A stretch of 64,000 nucleotides of DNA from Niastella sp. OAS944 (GCA_024809215.1 JANUBW010000001.1:434001-498000), one strand, 5' to 3'; positions 45,434 to 56,167 are shown, counted from the first letter of the stretch. A program made the numbers and translations. The notes: generated by a model from the letters alone, not told the origin.

Positions 45434-48358
45434 TTAAAACCCTACCTGTATGCCTGCTACAAAAGCCCTTAACTGCGGAACGTTTCCGTAATCGATGCTA
45501 TAAGTAACCGGGTTGGTAATGCTGCCCACCTCGGCCCCATACCCTTTGTATTTAGTAACAGAGAACAGATTTTGTGCGGTTAAAAGAATTCTTGCGTTCT
45601 TAAAGGCCTTACGGGTTTCTTTTGTTGGAATATTATATCCTATTGTAATTGCTTTGGCCCGTAAATAGGAACCATTTTCTATCCAACGGCTCGAGAACCG
45701 CGTGTTGCCTACCGGGTCGTTGTGTAAAAACCGGGGCATAGTGCTTACATCGCCGTTACTACGCCAGCGATCATTTATTTTTACCGACTGGTTATCGTAA
45801 TTGGTCATTGCTTCCAAAGAGGCGCGTTGCGCATTGTACACTTCCCTTCCCAATGCAAAATCAACGAAAATATTCAGGTCGAAATTTTTGTAGGAAAAAG
45901 TGTTTGAAAAGCCGCCAAAGAAGTCGGGATTGCTGTTCCCTATCACCTTCATATCGCCTTCGTCAATAACACCATTCTGATCTACATCTTCAAAAACAAT
46001 ATCACCGCCCTGAAACGGATGTACATTGTTGACACCATTCTTCACCTGCACTTCGTCTGTTGAGCTATAAACACCTAAAGCATTATACCCCCAAAAGGCG
46101 CCTATAGCACTCCCAGGCGCAGCGGAGGTTTGGTAGTAGCCATAATTCTCTGTAGGGTCTTCGCCCTGCGGATAGCTGGTTATTTTGTTTTTGTTGAACG
46201 CGACGGTTAACTGGGTTTGCCAGCCCAATTTTTTCTTCAGTACTTTACCTGATACCGTTAGTTCTACCCCGGTATTTTTAACCGATCCATCATTGACCAC
46301 ATAACTATCAAAGCCCGTGGTGCCGGCCAGCTTTCTATAATTCAACAGGTCGTTTGTGTTCTTTATATAAAAATCGGCAGTGAAGGAAATGCGCTTCAAT
46401 AACAACACATCGATACCTGCATTGAACTGGCGTGTTTTTTCCCAGGTAAAATCAGGATTGCCTAAAGCGCCCAGGCGTACACCCGGCTGGTTTTTATAAA
46501 TGGCAGGTACAAGCGCATTGTATGCGCCATTATACCCTACTTCCTGGTTTCCGGTAAGTCCATAGCTAACTCTTAGTTTCAGCTCGTTTATGATCTTTTT
46601 GGCTTTAAAGAAGGGTTCTGCACTTATTCGCCAGCCGGCAGATACCGAAGGGAAATAACCCCATTGTTTTCCTTTGGCAAACCGCGATGATCCGTCTGCC
46701 CGTATATTAGCTCCCAATAAGTATCTTTCTTTATAGGCGTAATTGGCGCCCGTAAAGAAACTCATAAGCCGCCAATCGGGTTCATAGCTGGAAATAGAAT
46801 CTATCAGTTGCGGATCGGTGGCGCTGATACTCGTAAATTCATCGGAAGGAGAGTTGATGGCCATGGCAAATTCATTACGTTGCGAAGTAGTTTGAACTGC
46901 ATTGCCCACAAAAACATTGAGCGAATGTTTTTCAAAGGTCCTGTTATACTGAAGACTGTTCTCATTTAACAGCATAAGCTCGTTGCTGTTATTTTCCGAT
47001 GCCGAGCGAATGATCTCTTCTTCGGGCATAAAACCTGCACCCGGTCTGAACCTGGTTTCATTTAACCGAATGTAATCGGCGTATATGCCTGAGCTTATGG
47101 TGAGAAACGGAGATAAAATATATTGTCCGGTAATGCCGGCCATAATTCGGTTTGAACTATTTATATTCTTCATCTTATTCACCACCGCATAGGGATTGTT
47201 CTTGCCTGCATAATCGGCACTGTCTACCGAACTCAGGTTAGTACCTTCGGCATCCTGGCTCCAAACCGTTAACACCGGGCTTTTCAGCGTTGCCAGGTAA
47301 AGCGGATTGGTTTCAGGAACATTTCCTTCATCCACCACGTTCCGCGCGCCATGTGAATAGGCAATGGTATTTAAAATGGTTAACCGCCGGTTCACTTTAT
47401 AATCGAGGTTAAAGCGGGCAGTAAAGCGCTCATACTTTGAATTATCAATGGCGCCGGCCTGGTTGGTATAACCAACGCTCAGTGAATATTTGGCAACCGC
47501 ATCGCCACCCCTAAGCCTAAGGTGGTAATTATTGATAGCTCCATTTCCCAATACCTCATTCTGCCATTTGGTGTTGTTATTGTAGCGTTGTAACTGGTTC
47601 TCCGGGGTCATCATCAGCAGGTAGCGCCCTACCCCATTTGTAATTTCGCTTTGGCTTAACCCGCGTGCCGTTTCCTTTTCGATTATGTAGTCACGATATT
47701 CGTCAGCATTTAAAACAGCAAGCTGTTTGGGCGCGCTTATAATACCGCTATAGGCCGAAAAATCGAGGTAGGTTTTTCCGGCGGTGCCGCCTGTGGTGGT
47801 CACAACAACAACACCGTTGGCGCCCCGCATTCCATAGAGTGCAGTGGCCTGCGCATCTTTTAAAACTGTTATAGATGCAATGTCGCCGGGGTTGATATCG
47901 GCCAGCGGATTATTGTCTACATTCCTTCCCAAAGGATTTATAAACCGGTATGTTTTTACCGGTATGCCATCCACGATATATAAAGGCAATGTGCCTGCAT
48001 GTAAAGTTGATGCGCCCCTAATGGTTGTTAATGCCCCCGAACCCGGCGCACCCGACACATTGGTAACCTGCATACCCGCAGCCTGTCCCTGCAGCAGCGC
48101 ATCAATTGAAACAGCCATTAATTCATCGATGCTTTTTTCGCCTACCACCGATACCGCAGCAGACACATTGCTTTTTTTAACCCGCAGATACCCTAATTCT
48201 ACTTTGGGTTCCGACGATGGTATTGGAATAAGAATTGGATTTACATCAGGCTTTATTTCATCGGCCTTTTTCTTTTGTGCATTCACCTTGTTGCTCAGGC
48301 AAAGCAGGCTTAGTATACATACAGCAACAACCGCTGAATGGGGGTTTATTTTAAACAT
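45434..48358 (-). CDS. SusC/RagA family receptor lacking the carboxypeptidase-like domain
   Basis: A 974-aa TonB-linked receptor from ATG 48358 (a TTG lies two codons earlier). The signal peptide ends near VNAQ, but instead of the roughly 90-residue carboxypeptidase-like domain of the other SusC proteins there is only a short KKKADEIKPDVNPILIPIPS-like linker. The sequence then enters the plug region (VSAAVSVVGEKSIDELMAVS, VLKDAQATALYGMRGANGV). The GYG-type RagA signature is also missing. The barrel is complete and ends in VGF. The short form may couple to TonB differently (inference). It pairs with the SusD downstream. Confidence 0.94.
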   Translation of the reverse strand: MFKINPHSAVVAVCILSLLCLSNKVNAQKKKADEIKPDVNPILIPIPSSEPKVELGYLRVKKSNVSAAVSVVGEKSIDELMAVSIDALLQGQAAGMQVTNVSGAPGSGALTTIRGASTLHAGTLPLYIVDGIPVKTYRFINPLGRNVDNNPLADINPGDIASITVLKDAQATALYGMRGANGVVVVTTTGGTAGKTYLDFSAYSGIISAPKQLAVLNADEYRDYIIEKETARGLSQSEITNGVGRYLLMMTPENQLQRYNNNTKWQNEVLGNGAINNYHLRLRGGDAVAKYSLSVGYTNQAGAIDNSKYERFTARFNLDYKVNRRLTILNTIAYSHGARNVVDEGNVPETNPLYLATLKSPVLTVWSQDAEGTNLSSVDSADYAGKNNPYAVVNKMKNINSSNRIMAGITGQYILSPFLTISSGIYADYIRLNETRFRPGAGFMPEEEIIRSASENNSNELMLLNENSLQYNRTFEKHSLNVFVGNAVQTTSQRNEFAMAINSPSDEFTSISATDPQLIDSISSYEPDWRLMSFFTGANYAYKERYLLGANIRADGSSRFAKGKQWGYFPSVSAGWRISAEPFFKAKKIINELKLRVSYGLTGNQEVGYNGAYNALVPAIYKNQPGVRLGALGNPDFTWEKTRQFNAGIDVLLLKRISFTADFYIKNTNDLLNYRKLAGTTGFDSYVVNDGSVKNTGVELTVSGKVLKKKLGWQTQLTVAFNKNKITSYPQGEDPTENYGYYQTSAAPGSAIGAFWGYNALGVYSSTDEVQVKNGVNNVHPFQGGDIVFEDVDQNGVIDEGDMKVIGNSNPDFFGGFSNTFSYKNFDLNIFVDFALGREVYNAQRASLEAMTNYDNQSVKINDRWRSNGDVSTMPRFLHNDPVGNTRFSSRWIENGSYLRAKAITIGYNIPTKETRKAFKNARILLTAQNLFSVTKYKGYGAEVGSITNPVTYSIDYGNVPQLRAFVAGIQVGF

Positions 48359-48384
48359 ATACAATCGTTAAAAAGTGCATTGAT

Positions 48385-49836
48385 TCAATTGACGGGTGTT
48401 AAGATCATCACATCCAATACAACAGCCGCCAGTTTAGAAGCCTGTGATACAAATTTGAATCGCTTATCGCCACCGGTTGTAAATTCATAGATGCCCAGTT
48501 CCATATTCTGATAAAAGGTGGTACCGGCGCCGTAATTTTTAACGGGCCCTATTTTATCATTCCCATACATCAATTGCAGATCGCCCCGGTTGCCGTTCTT
48601 ATAGTTGATGGAAATTTTATACTTACCCTTCCTTACATTCTTTACAATCGATATCAATGAATCATCTTTTGAATCCGGCTCAATATATAATACCGTTGCG
48701 CCGGCACGGGGATGACTGGTTTCGGCAAAATACCGGAACCTGCCAGCGGCCGTACTGAAGATGGGCGGCGCCGTTGGTGATATACCAGCAACGCCATACA
48801 GGTAATTCACGTTTTCGGTAAACACATGCGTGATCTGCGTTCTGGGAACGGCCGAACTAAACACCATATGTTTATCGAGGTTATGTAATACCCCGTTCTT
48901 CATCAGGATATCTGAACCCCTAAAGTCGATGGCACTGTTCACCGGTTTTTGACCAGCCATATCGTAATAAATATGACTATCAGGCGACAACGTACTTAAG
49001 GTATTATCCCAACGTTCTACAACGCCTATTGCCGCAACAGCAGCTGTTAACCCGGCATACTGTGCCGTAAATGAACTGCCGGGCACCAGGTGATACAACA
49101 TCAGGTCTTTTAACTCATCGATGGGCATATTGTCGAACGTGGTGATACCGGCGGCTGCCAACACCTCATTCGTTTCGGCGAAAAGGGTAAGCCTTATCTT
49201 TTCACCCTGTGCATTGTTTAGCGCCAGCAGTGTATCCATTAACCCTGCCCGTTGTAATCCGCCCTTAAGCACACTGTATTGCGGATTTTGCTGCAAAAAA
49301 GCACCAATGGTAAGGATGGGTGGATCGAGAACGGCATCCATCTTGTGCACCAAACCATTGCTGTATTCTATATCGGTTTCATACAACCGGGCTTTGCCGT
49401 TAGCCAGCGCTTGTGTTTTTGTACCTTTTGAAATATCAAGCGCTATATAATCGCCCCGGCCGGTACTCACAGACTGCGGACCGGGAATAAAATCGGCCGA
49501 CCGCAAACGGGCGCCCAAAATGTGATATACCATCAGCGTGGTAATTTCTTCACTGGTAAAATCGGCTATACCTGCTTTCCCTACATTCTTCAGGTAACTT
49601 CTGAAGGCGTTGTTATCGGGTGCAAAAAGGGTAAACGGCCCGTATGTATTGAGCGTTCCGCTCAACCGGGCTTTGTCAAGCGCTTCTACGGTTATACTGA
49701 GCGAGGTATCGGCCCGCAGCATATCCATCATTTGGTACAACCGGTCCTTTTCCTGGTAGGAAGTATCTTCATGTTTGTTGCAACCGGCCGCTACACTCAC
49801 GAGGATAACCAGGAGTATGTGATTTAAAAATTTCAT
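48385..49836 (-). CDS. Fasciclin (FAS1) domain lipoprotein with C-terminal beta module
   Basis: A 483-aa lipoprotein (lipobox VAAGC, Cys 19). The first FAS1 domain (about 30-170) has YGPFTLFAPDNNAFRSYL and LMVYHILGARL, and ends GLVHKMDAVLDPP. The second (about 175-325) has LTLFAETNEVLAAAGI, LMLYHLVPGSSF and NGVLHNLDKHMVF. The last 150 residues are a different beta-rich module (GATVLYIEPDSKDDS, GKYKISINYKNGNRGDLQLM in part). FAS1 domains mediate adhesion in many organisms; here the protein lies between two SusCD pairs and may be a surface glycan-binding subunit (inference). Confidence 0.92.
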   Translation of the reverse strand: MKFLNHILLVILVSVAAGCNKHEDTSYQEKDRLYQMMDMLRADTSLSITVEALDKARLSGTLNTYGPFTLFAPDNNAFRSYLKNVGKAGIADFTSEEITTLMVYHILGARLRSADFIPGPQSVSTGRGDYIALDISKGTKTQALANGKARLYETDIEYSNGLVHKMDAVLDPPILTIGAFLQQNPQYSVLKGGLQRAGLMDTLLALNNAQGEKIRLTLFAETNEVLAAAGITTFDNMPIDELKDLMLYHLVPGSSFTAQYAGLTAAVAAIGVVERWDNTLSTLSPDSHIYYDMAGQKPVNSAIDFRGSDILMKNGVLHNLDKHMVFSSAVPRTQITHVFTENVNYLYGVAGISPTAPPIFSTAAGRFRYFAETSHPRAGATVLYIEPDSKDDSLISIVKNVRKGKYKISINYKNGNRGDLQLMYGNDKIGPVKNYGAGTTFYQNMELGIYEFTTGGDKRFKFVSQASKLAAVVLDVMILTPVN

Positions 49837-49844
49837 GGCTATAC

Positions 49845-51308
49845 TTATTTATAGAAGGGATTTTGTGAGAGGTTGGGATTGGCAGCCAGCTCATTTATAT
49901 GAATGGGCAGGAACCATGACCGCGGATCGGCCACCCGCGCTTTTGCCAACGCCCGCTCCGACACCAGCCGGCTTGTTACTATTTTATCAATAAGCAATTC
50001 AGGTCTTCCATTTTTGCCAATTCGTACAAGGTCGTACCAGCGTTTACCTTCCATGGCCAGCTCCAGCGACCGTTCCAATAAAATAAGATCAACAAGTGAA
50101 TTGGTATCGGTGCTTATAAGGTTAATGTCGTAGATGGGCAAATTAGCACGGGAACGTACTGCATTGATGAGTTCAACAGCTTCGGCTTTATCGGCATCTT
50201 CGAGGTGACTAAGGGCTTCGGCCCGCATCAACATTACATCGGCCAACCGGTAAATAATGAAGTTGGCATCGTCGGCCGAGCGACGCAGGTCCAGGGTGCT
50301 AAGACCAACATATTTCCAGTACGTTCGTCCGTTTGTATTTGAATTATAGCTTGCCTCCAACCCACGTACTTCGTCGGGCGCATTGGCATCTTCGTACAAC
50401 TTTAAATGATTGGGGTTAACTATAAAACGTTCCGAAGCATAACCCAGGCTGTTTGTTTCCCGCAACAGGTAATCGAACTGCACTTCAAAAATCCCTTCTG
50501 TTGAATTGCGAAGAGAAAATATATCGAACCAGTTGGCGCCGGGCACTAAACTATAAAGCGCTTTATTGTCTATTACTTTTTTGGCAGCAATAGCAGCTTC
50601 CCGGTACTTGGCCTGCCATAAGTAAACATCGGCCAGCAATGCATACACGGCACCTTTGGTAGCGCGGCCTCTTGTTTTAAGATTGGTTTCATATTGAACC
50701 GGTACATTTTGCTCTGCTGCCTGAAGGTCCGTTTCAATGGCAGCAAGCACCTCTTCCGCGGTTGACTTGGGTACTTTAAAATTAACTTCATCATGAAGTG
50801 GCGGTTCCAGCACCAACGGCACATCGCCAAAAGTTCTAACCAAATAAAAGTAAGCCAGCGCCCGTAAGAAATGCGCTTCGGCAACGATGATATCACTTTC
50901 CTGTTGTGTAAGCCGGCTATCGAGTTTAGTGATCGGCGGCACCTTGGCAATTACCGTATTGGCCGAACCAATTACCTGGTATACATCGCCCCACCTGAGC
51001 GCCCAAAGATCGTTGGGGTAAGTAAGTTCATACAACCAGGTTTGGTCGTTTTTACGGGTGATGGGCGAAACGAGGTCAGCCCTTGCTTCACCCCATACCA
51101 AAAACTTTTCTACACAATCCTGTAACTGATCGTATACCGAAACGATGGCTGCATTGGCATCTTCTTCGCTGCGGAAGAACTCCTGTTCCGTTAACGAGTC
51201 TTCCGGGTCCTGCTCCAGGAATTTTGTACACCCAACAAACAGTACCAGCATCAATACCAGCATGCCGGTTATCTGCAACCTATATGATATGCTATTTAAT
51301 TTGTTCAT
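49845..51308 (-). CDS. SusD/RagB family lipoprotein (first pair of the FAS1 operon)
   Basis: A 487-aa lipoprotein, lipobox VLFVGC. SusD markers are FFRSEEDANAAIVSVYDQLQ (20 residues), AHFLRALAYFYLVRTFGDVP (20), YRLADVMLMRAEALSHL and LERSLELAMEGKRWYDLVRI. The SusC stop codon is separated from this ATG by a single GTG codon, which could itself be the start, so translation is coupled. It should form the surface lid of that SusC. Confidence 0.95.
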   Translation of the reverse strand: MNKLNSISYRLQITGMLVLMLVLFVGCTKFLEQDPEDSLTEQEFFRSEEDANAAIVSVYDQLQDCVEKFLVWGEARADLVSPITRKNDQTWLYELTYPNDLWALRWGDVYQVIGSANTVIAKVPPITKLDSRLTQQESDIIVAEAHFLRALAYFYLVRTFGDVPLVLEPPLHDEVNFKVPKSTAEEVLAAIETDLQAAEQNVPVQYETNLKTRGRATKGAVYALLADVYLWQAKYREAAIAAKKVIDNKALYSLVPGANWFDIFSLRNSTEGIFEVQFDYLLRETNSLGYASERFIVNPNHLKLYEDANAPDEVRGLEASYNSNTNGRTYWKYVGLSTLDLRRSADDANFIIYRLADVMLMRAEALSHLEDADKAEAVELINAVRSRANLPIYDINLISTDTNSLVDLILLERSLELAMEGKRWYDLVRIGKNGRPELLIDKIVTSRLVSERALAKARVADPRSWFLPIHINELAANPNLSQNPFYK

Positions 51309-51311
51309 CAC

Positions 51312-54300
51312 TTAAAATTTGATATTGATGCCAAGGGTATAGGATTTTGATTGTGGTGTAAGGCCCCTGTCCACACCAATAAAACTCGGACTGCTGCCCA
51401 AACCAATTTCGGGATCGGCGCCGGTGTAGTTGGTCCAGGTAAATACATTGGTGGTTGTAAAAAATGTACTCAGGTCTTTGATCTTTTTAAGTTTCGCCAA
51501 CAGCGATTTGTTAAGCCTGTAACTGATGGTAACATATTTAATCCGCGCATAAGAACCATCTTCTACCCACCGGGTACTGGCCATATTGTTGCGGTTATCG
51601 TTACGAAGCGCCCTTGGCATATCAGTTATATCGCCTTGTTTGCGCCATCTTTTCAGTACCGAAGTAGCAGCGTTATTGGTGTACATCATGTTCTCCAGCT
51701 CAAAGCGCATTCCGTTAATAACGTCATTTCCGTACTGGTACTGAATAAAAAAGCGGAGGCCAAAATTTTTATAATCGAACGAGTTATTGAGGCCGCCAAA
51801 AAACAAAGCATTGGCATCGCCTATTTTCACACGGTCCTGGTTGTTAATGATACCATCGTGGTTAAAATCTTCGTAAATGGCATCACCGCCCTTGTATACA
51901 TCACCGGTTTCACTGCCAATGCGCATAAGGCGTGGTGTAACACCATCCAGTTCGTACACTACATTGCCGTTTATATCATGTACCGCCGCATCCATATCTC
52001 TTGCATAAACGCCATTAAAGATCAACCCATAGTAAGTACCCAGCGGATCACCCTCCTTCACCTGTGAGGTAAAGTTGCGGTAAGCGGCATCGGGCGTGGT
52101 AATGGTACCGCCTGGTAAGCTGGTTACTTTGTTGCGGTTGAGGCCCAGGTTAAATGACACGTTCCATCTGAATGAACCGGGCTTTTTCCCTTTTATGGCA
52201 TCGTAACTGATATCGAGCTCAACGCCTTTATTCTCTATATTACCCAGGTTGCCCAGTACCGTTGGATTGCTTACAGACTTATCGCCTGTTTCGAGCCCTG
52301 AGGAGGAGGGAATGGTATACCTGTACAACAGATCTTTGGTAGTGCGCACATAGGCTTCGGTGGTAATGGTGAGCCGGCTTTTAAACAATTCCATATCAAG
52401 ACCAAGGTTGATGGTTTCATTTGTTTCCCAGCGAAGGTTATTCAATGCCGGCGATCTTAAACTCACCCCGTTTAAACCGCTATAATTATCGCCCGAAGTA
52501 AAGGTGCTGATGAACGCATAATTGGGAATGCCGCTGTTCCCATTCTGCCCCCAGGCAAAACGAAGTTTCAGATCGGAAATGGCTTTTACATGTTCAAGAA
52601 ATGGTTCACTTGAAAGACGCCAGAAAACGCCGGCTGAAGGAAAGTTGGCATATTTATTTCCTGCGCCGAATTTTGATGAGCCATCACGGCGAACGGTAAC
52701 ATTTACACCGTATTTATCATTGTATATGAAGTCGGCCTTACCAAATACCGATACAATGGTCTCTGTTTGCCGCGATGATTTTAACTGTCTGGTATTGGCA
52801 GCTGCATTGAGCACCTGCAACTGATCAGAGGCAGTGCCGTTGGCATAAATGCGCAGTTCGTTTGAATTGAATTTATTGAACGTATTCCCTATTAAAAAGG
52901 AGAGTTTTGAATTTTTAAGTACGGCGCGCGAATAGGTGAGCAGGTTATCTACGATCATTTGCATGCGCTCAAATTCGCGTGAGTCTAACCGGTTAAAATT
53001 CCTATGGGTAAACACTTCGCCTGTTGCTTCGGGTGGCAAAAACAAAAAGCCTTTTTCACCCACAAAATCAAGTGAAGCATTACTTCTGAATTTCAAACCC
53101 TTTAAAATGTCTAACTCGCCATATACATTCGGTTTCAGGTTGGTACTAAAGGCATCGTTGGTTACCAGCAATGCCTGTGCAACCGGATTGTCGCCTTCGT
53201 TATGAAAACCTGGCAGGGCAGCATAACTGGGCAGGATGTTGCCATCGGCATCTATATCGTACACCGGTAAAGCGGTGGAGCGGGTAAGCGAATTAAGGTA
53301 CGGATTACCATAGCCATAGTTAGCATAGTTACTCACCTTACTGCGGGCAAAAGAAACGTTTGCGCCAAACCGCAGTTTATCAGACACATTGTAATCGAGG
53401 TTAAACCTTCCGGTGTACCTGTCGTTACCTGTATTTTTGAACGAACCGGTCCTATTACTATAGGAGGTACTAAAGTTGTAGCGCATGGTTTCGCCGCCAC
53501 CGCCTACCGACAGGTTATACATTTGGGAAAAACCGGTTTGCCTGATCTCTTTTATCCAGTTGGTGTTGTTTTGAAAGTATTGATAAGTAGGCAGTGTAGG
53601 ATCATCAACCAGTAACCGGAGATCGGAGTTATTGGGGTTGATGTTATTCCTGTTTTGCTCTCCTTCCAATCGCATTACCTTATAACTGGGGCCATCCAGC
53701 ACAGGAATATCAGGCGGTGCCTGCTGCATGCTGAACTGTGTATTGAGTGAAATATTTGCCGCCCGCATTTTGCCGCGTTTGGTGGTTATAACAATAACAC
53801 CGTTAGCCGCGCGGGCGCCATAGATGGCAGTGGCATTGGCATCTTTCAAAAAATCGATGCGTTCAATATCATTGGGGTTTAAATCGGCAATGGGGTTTAC
53901 CTGTGCCACCTGGCTGAAGTTGGTATTGGCGGGGTCGAAGTTTGCGGCATTCTCGAACGGCGTTGAAATAATAGGCACGCCATCTATTACATATAAAGGA
54001 CTATTGCCTGCCGACATAGAACCTGCGCCGCGAATGCGGATATCGACACCGCTACCGGGGTCGCCTGAGCCATTGATGACCATAACACCCGCTGCCCGGC
54101 CCTGTATCATTTGATCGATGGATGTAGCCGGTTGTTCGGCCAGCACATCGGCTTTTAGTGAGGTGATGGCGCCTACTTTATCGCGGGCCCGCATTGACCC
54201 AAAACCGGTTTGAATATTATCTTTTATATTGGAGATCACGATCACCTCATCCATTTCTTCCTTTTTCTTCGGCTTTAGCTGTACGTTAATGACCGTTTTG

Positions 54301-54602
54301 TCGTTTACAGCCAACGTTTGCGTTTCAAAGCCTATGTAGGAAAACCGCAATTGATGTTTTGTACTGGAGATGCGGATGGTATAGTTTCCGTTGGCATCGG
54401 AGGCTGTTGCATTGATCTGCCGGTTGTTTTCATTTAATTCAACCAGCGTAACACTCGGCAGTCCGGCGCCTGAAGGCGATTCGGTGATCTTTCCTTTAAT
54501 AACGATGGGTGCGCTGCTTTGGGCTATAAGCTCATGCCAGGGGAAAGCGATGAGCGTAAGCAGAAAAAAGAACCTGTAGGTAATGTGCATTTGTTTCTTC
54601 AT
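51312..54602 (-). CDS. SusC/RagA family receptor (first pair of the FAS1 operon)
   Basis: A 1096-aa TonB-linked receptor, the longest SusC here. Signal peptide (ELIAQ), carboxypeptidase-like domain (GKITESPSGAGLPSVTLVE), a lysine-rich KPKKKEEMDEVIVIS stretch in place of a standard TonB box, then the plug with FLKDANATAIYGARAANGVI and a barrel ending in IKF. It lies third in the operon after GH43 and a FAS1 lipoprotein. With GH43 upstream, an arabinose- or xylose-containing glycan is a reasonable ligand guess (inference). Confidence 0.95.
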   Translation of the reverse strand: MKKQMHITYRFFFLLTLIAFPWHELIAQSSAPIVIKGKITESPSGAGLPSVTLVELNENNRQINATASDANGNYTIRISSTKHQLRFSYIGFETQTLAVNDKTVINVQLKPKKKEEMDEVIVISNIKDNIQTGFGSMRARDKVGAITSLKADVLAEQPATSIDQMIQGRAAGVMVINGSGDPGSGVDIRIRGAGSMSAGNSPLYVIDGVPIISTPFENAANFDPANTNFSQVAQVNPIADLNPNDIERIDFLKDANATAIYGARAANGVIVITTKRGKMRAANISLNTQFSMQQAPPDIPVLDGPSYKVMRLEGEQNRNNINPNNSDLRLLVDDPTLPTYQYFQNNTNWIKEIRQTGFSQMYNLSVGGGGETMRYNFSTSYSNRTGSFKNTGNDRYTGRFNLDYNVSDKLRFGANVSFARSKVSNYANYGYGNPYLNSLTRSTALPVYDIDADGNILPSYAALPGFHNEGDNPVAQALLVTNDAFSTNLKPNVYGELDILKGLKFRSNASLDFVGEKGFLFLPPEATGEVFTHRNFNRLDSREFERMQMIVDNLLTYSRAVLKNSKLSFLIGNTFNKFNSNELRIYANGTASDQLQVLNAAANTRQLKSSRQTETIVSVFGKADFIYNDKYGVNVTVRRDGSSKFGAGNKYANFPSAGVFWRLSSEPFLEHVKAISDLKLRFAWGQNGNSGIPNYAFISTFTSGDNYSGLNGVSLRSPALNNLRWETNETINLGLDMELFKSRLTITTEAYVRTTKDLLYRYTIPSSSGLETGDKSVSNPTVLGNLGNIENKGVELDISYDAIKGKKPGSFRWNVSFNLGLNRNKVTSLPGGTITTPDAAYRNFTSQVKEGDPLGTYYGLIFNGVYARDMDAAVHDINGNVVYELDGVTPRLMRIGSETGDVYKGGDAIYEDFNHDGIINNQDRVKIGDANALFFGGLNNSFDYKNFGLRFFIQYQYGNDVINGMRFELENMMYTNNAATSVLKRWRKQGDITDMPRALRNDNRNNMASTRWVEDGSYARIKYVTISYRLNKSLLAKLKKIKDLSTFFTTTNVFTWTNYTGADPEIGLGSSPSFIGVDRGLTPQSKSYTLGINIKF

Positions 54603-54625
54603 AAAGGCAAAAGTTTAGGGCTTTA

Positions 54626-56167
54626 TCAGTATGACGCAGGCATCAACACGGTTTCAATCCTGTACACGTAACCGTTGGTAACGCCTGCTGCACCGCGGTA
54701 TTCAGCACCTACTTCTGCCACTATACCGCCACTGCTTTTAACCGATACTATATTATTGGCCGTTGTAAAAGCAAGTGAATTGTTGGCATAATCGGTAGTT
54801 TTAGATCCTGTTAATGCACTTCGGGCGTTATTGGAACTTATTACATGGTGTTTTACAATATTGATAAACTGCGCATCCGTGAGCTGCACACCGTTCAGCG
54901 TCTTTTTTCTTACGTTAATGCCTGCATTGGCAAAAGCCACATTGGTGGGCGCAAAAAAGGTAGCGGCTTTTGAAGTGGCCGTATAGGCGGCCAATAAGTT
55001 CGCCGATTGTATGGCTTCCACAAAATCGGTAAACTCGGGATTGGTCATAATGCCGCCAATGGCGCTTTTCAATTTGTCTGACGGGGGAAACGAAGTATTG
55101 ATAACATGCACCACTCCATTGCTGGCCCGCTTGTCTTTGGTCACCAATTTATCGGCGGAAAGAGCAGGCACTATTTCTCCATTAACAGACATCAGCACTT
55201 TGGGGCGTGCTATAAGGTCCTGCGATAATACAATGCTATCCTTTATAAAATATGATTCAAGAAATGCCTGTACATATAACCTTGGCAGCTTTTTAACATC
55301 ATTCTCAAATCCGGGAAGTACCGGAGCCAGTATAGTATTCATTACATCATTATCGGGTATCAAAAACGTTGTGAACACGGGATCGCCACCCTGGCTTTCA
55401 GGCGCTGAATTGGAAACATATTCAAGTGATGTGTTAATAGCTGGCAACAGCGGATAATAAGTATAGAATACCGAATCAATTTTGCCATCGCGGTCGCTAT
55501 CGTAACTATTGAAGCGGTCGTATTGCTTACTGGCCAAATTTTGCATCATGCGGTAAAACGTACTGTTCGAAAATTCTGCAGCTAAGAGTTGCTCAGCATT
55601 TGGCAGCGGTACCAACACTTCACCAATTCCATGGATCACGCCATTTTCTGCATCCAGGTCCTGCAGGCTGCTGATAACAGAAATTCCATTTACTTTAAAA
55701 ACGTCGGTGGCAGATACATCTATATTCAGGAACTTGTTGTTCCTTGTTATATAAGTAACTTTTTGCGAAGTAATAAACCGGGTCCTGAAATCATAGTAAT
55801 ACCACATATTATTGGCTATGTGGTAGCTGAGAATAAAGAATAACGTGTTCACAGGAACGTCGTTGATAGAGCTGTATCCCATTTTCTGGAAATACTTTTC
55901 AAAGGCCTCATTGGTGGGAGCAAACACCGTATACAAACCTGACACATTCACATACTTTACCAGGTCGGCCCGCTCTAAACCGGCAGCGAAGGTGGTGAAA
56001 TTGGGATCGTTTTTTACTTTGTCGTATATAAAGCCGGTTTTGGGATTCTCTTTAGACCAATACTTGTCATAGCCTTTTTTACAACCGAAAAGCAAAACAG
56101 CAAAAAGTACAGGCAAAAGAAGCCCATTGAAGCTTTCAAACTTCCGTTTAAAAATTATTGTAAACAT
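54626..56167 (-). CDS. Fasciclin (FAS1) domain lipoprotein
   Basis: A 513-aa lipoprotein (lipobox LLFGC, Cys 29, after a basic N-terminus). The N-terminal FAS1 domain (about 45-190) has GLYTVFAPTNEAFEKYFQ, FILSYHIANN and AENGVIHGIGEVLVPLP. A middle domain of a degenerate FAS1 type follows (FLIPDNDVMNTILAP and NGVVHVINTSFPPS). The C-terminal FAS1 domain (about 370-510) has ATFFAPTNVAFANAGI, IVKHHVISSNN and NGYVYRIETVLMPAS. Three FAS1-like units distinguish it from its relative at 48385. Its position between GH43 and SusC suggests a surface binding role (inference). Confidence 0.92.
   Translation of the reverse strand: MFTIIFKRKFESFNGLLLPVLFAVLLFGCKKGYDKYWSKENPKTGFIYDKVKNDPNFTTFAAGLERADLVKYVNVSGLYTVFAPTNEAFEKYFQKMGYSSINDVPVNTLFFILSYHIANNMWYYYDFRTRFITSQKVTYITRNNKFLNIDVSATDVFKVNGISVISSLQDLDAENGVIHGIGEVLVPLPNAEQLLAAEFSNSTFYRMMQNLASKQYDRFNSYDSDRDGKIDSVFYTYYPLLPAINTSLEYVSNSAPESQGGDPVFTTFLIPDNDVMNTILAPVLPGFENDVKKLPRLYVQAFLESYFIKDSIVLSQDLIARPKVLMSVNGEIVPALSADKLVTKDKRASNGVVHVINTSFPPSDKLKSAIGGIMTNPEFTDFVEAIQSANLLAAYTATSKAATFFAPTNVAFANAGINVRKKTLNGVQLTDAQFINIVKHHVISSNNARSALTGSKTTDYANNSLAFTTANNIVSVKSSGGIVAEVGAEYRGAAGVTNGYVYRIETVLMPASY

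Noticed and set aside
51351-52067. 238-aa plus-strand frame antisense to SusC
   Set aside because: Shadow frame of a well-supported SusC gene; its composition is unlike a protein family and there is no start signal.
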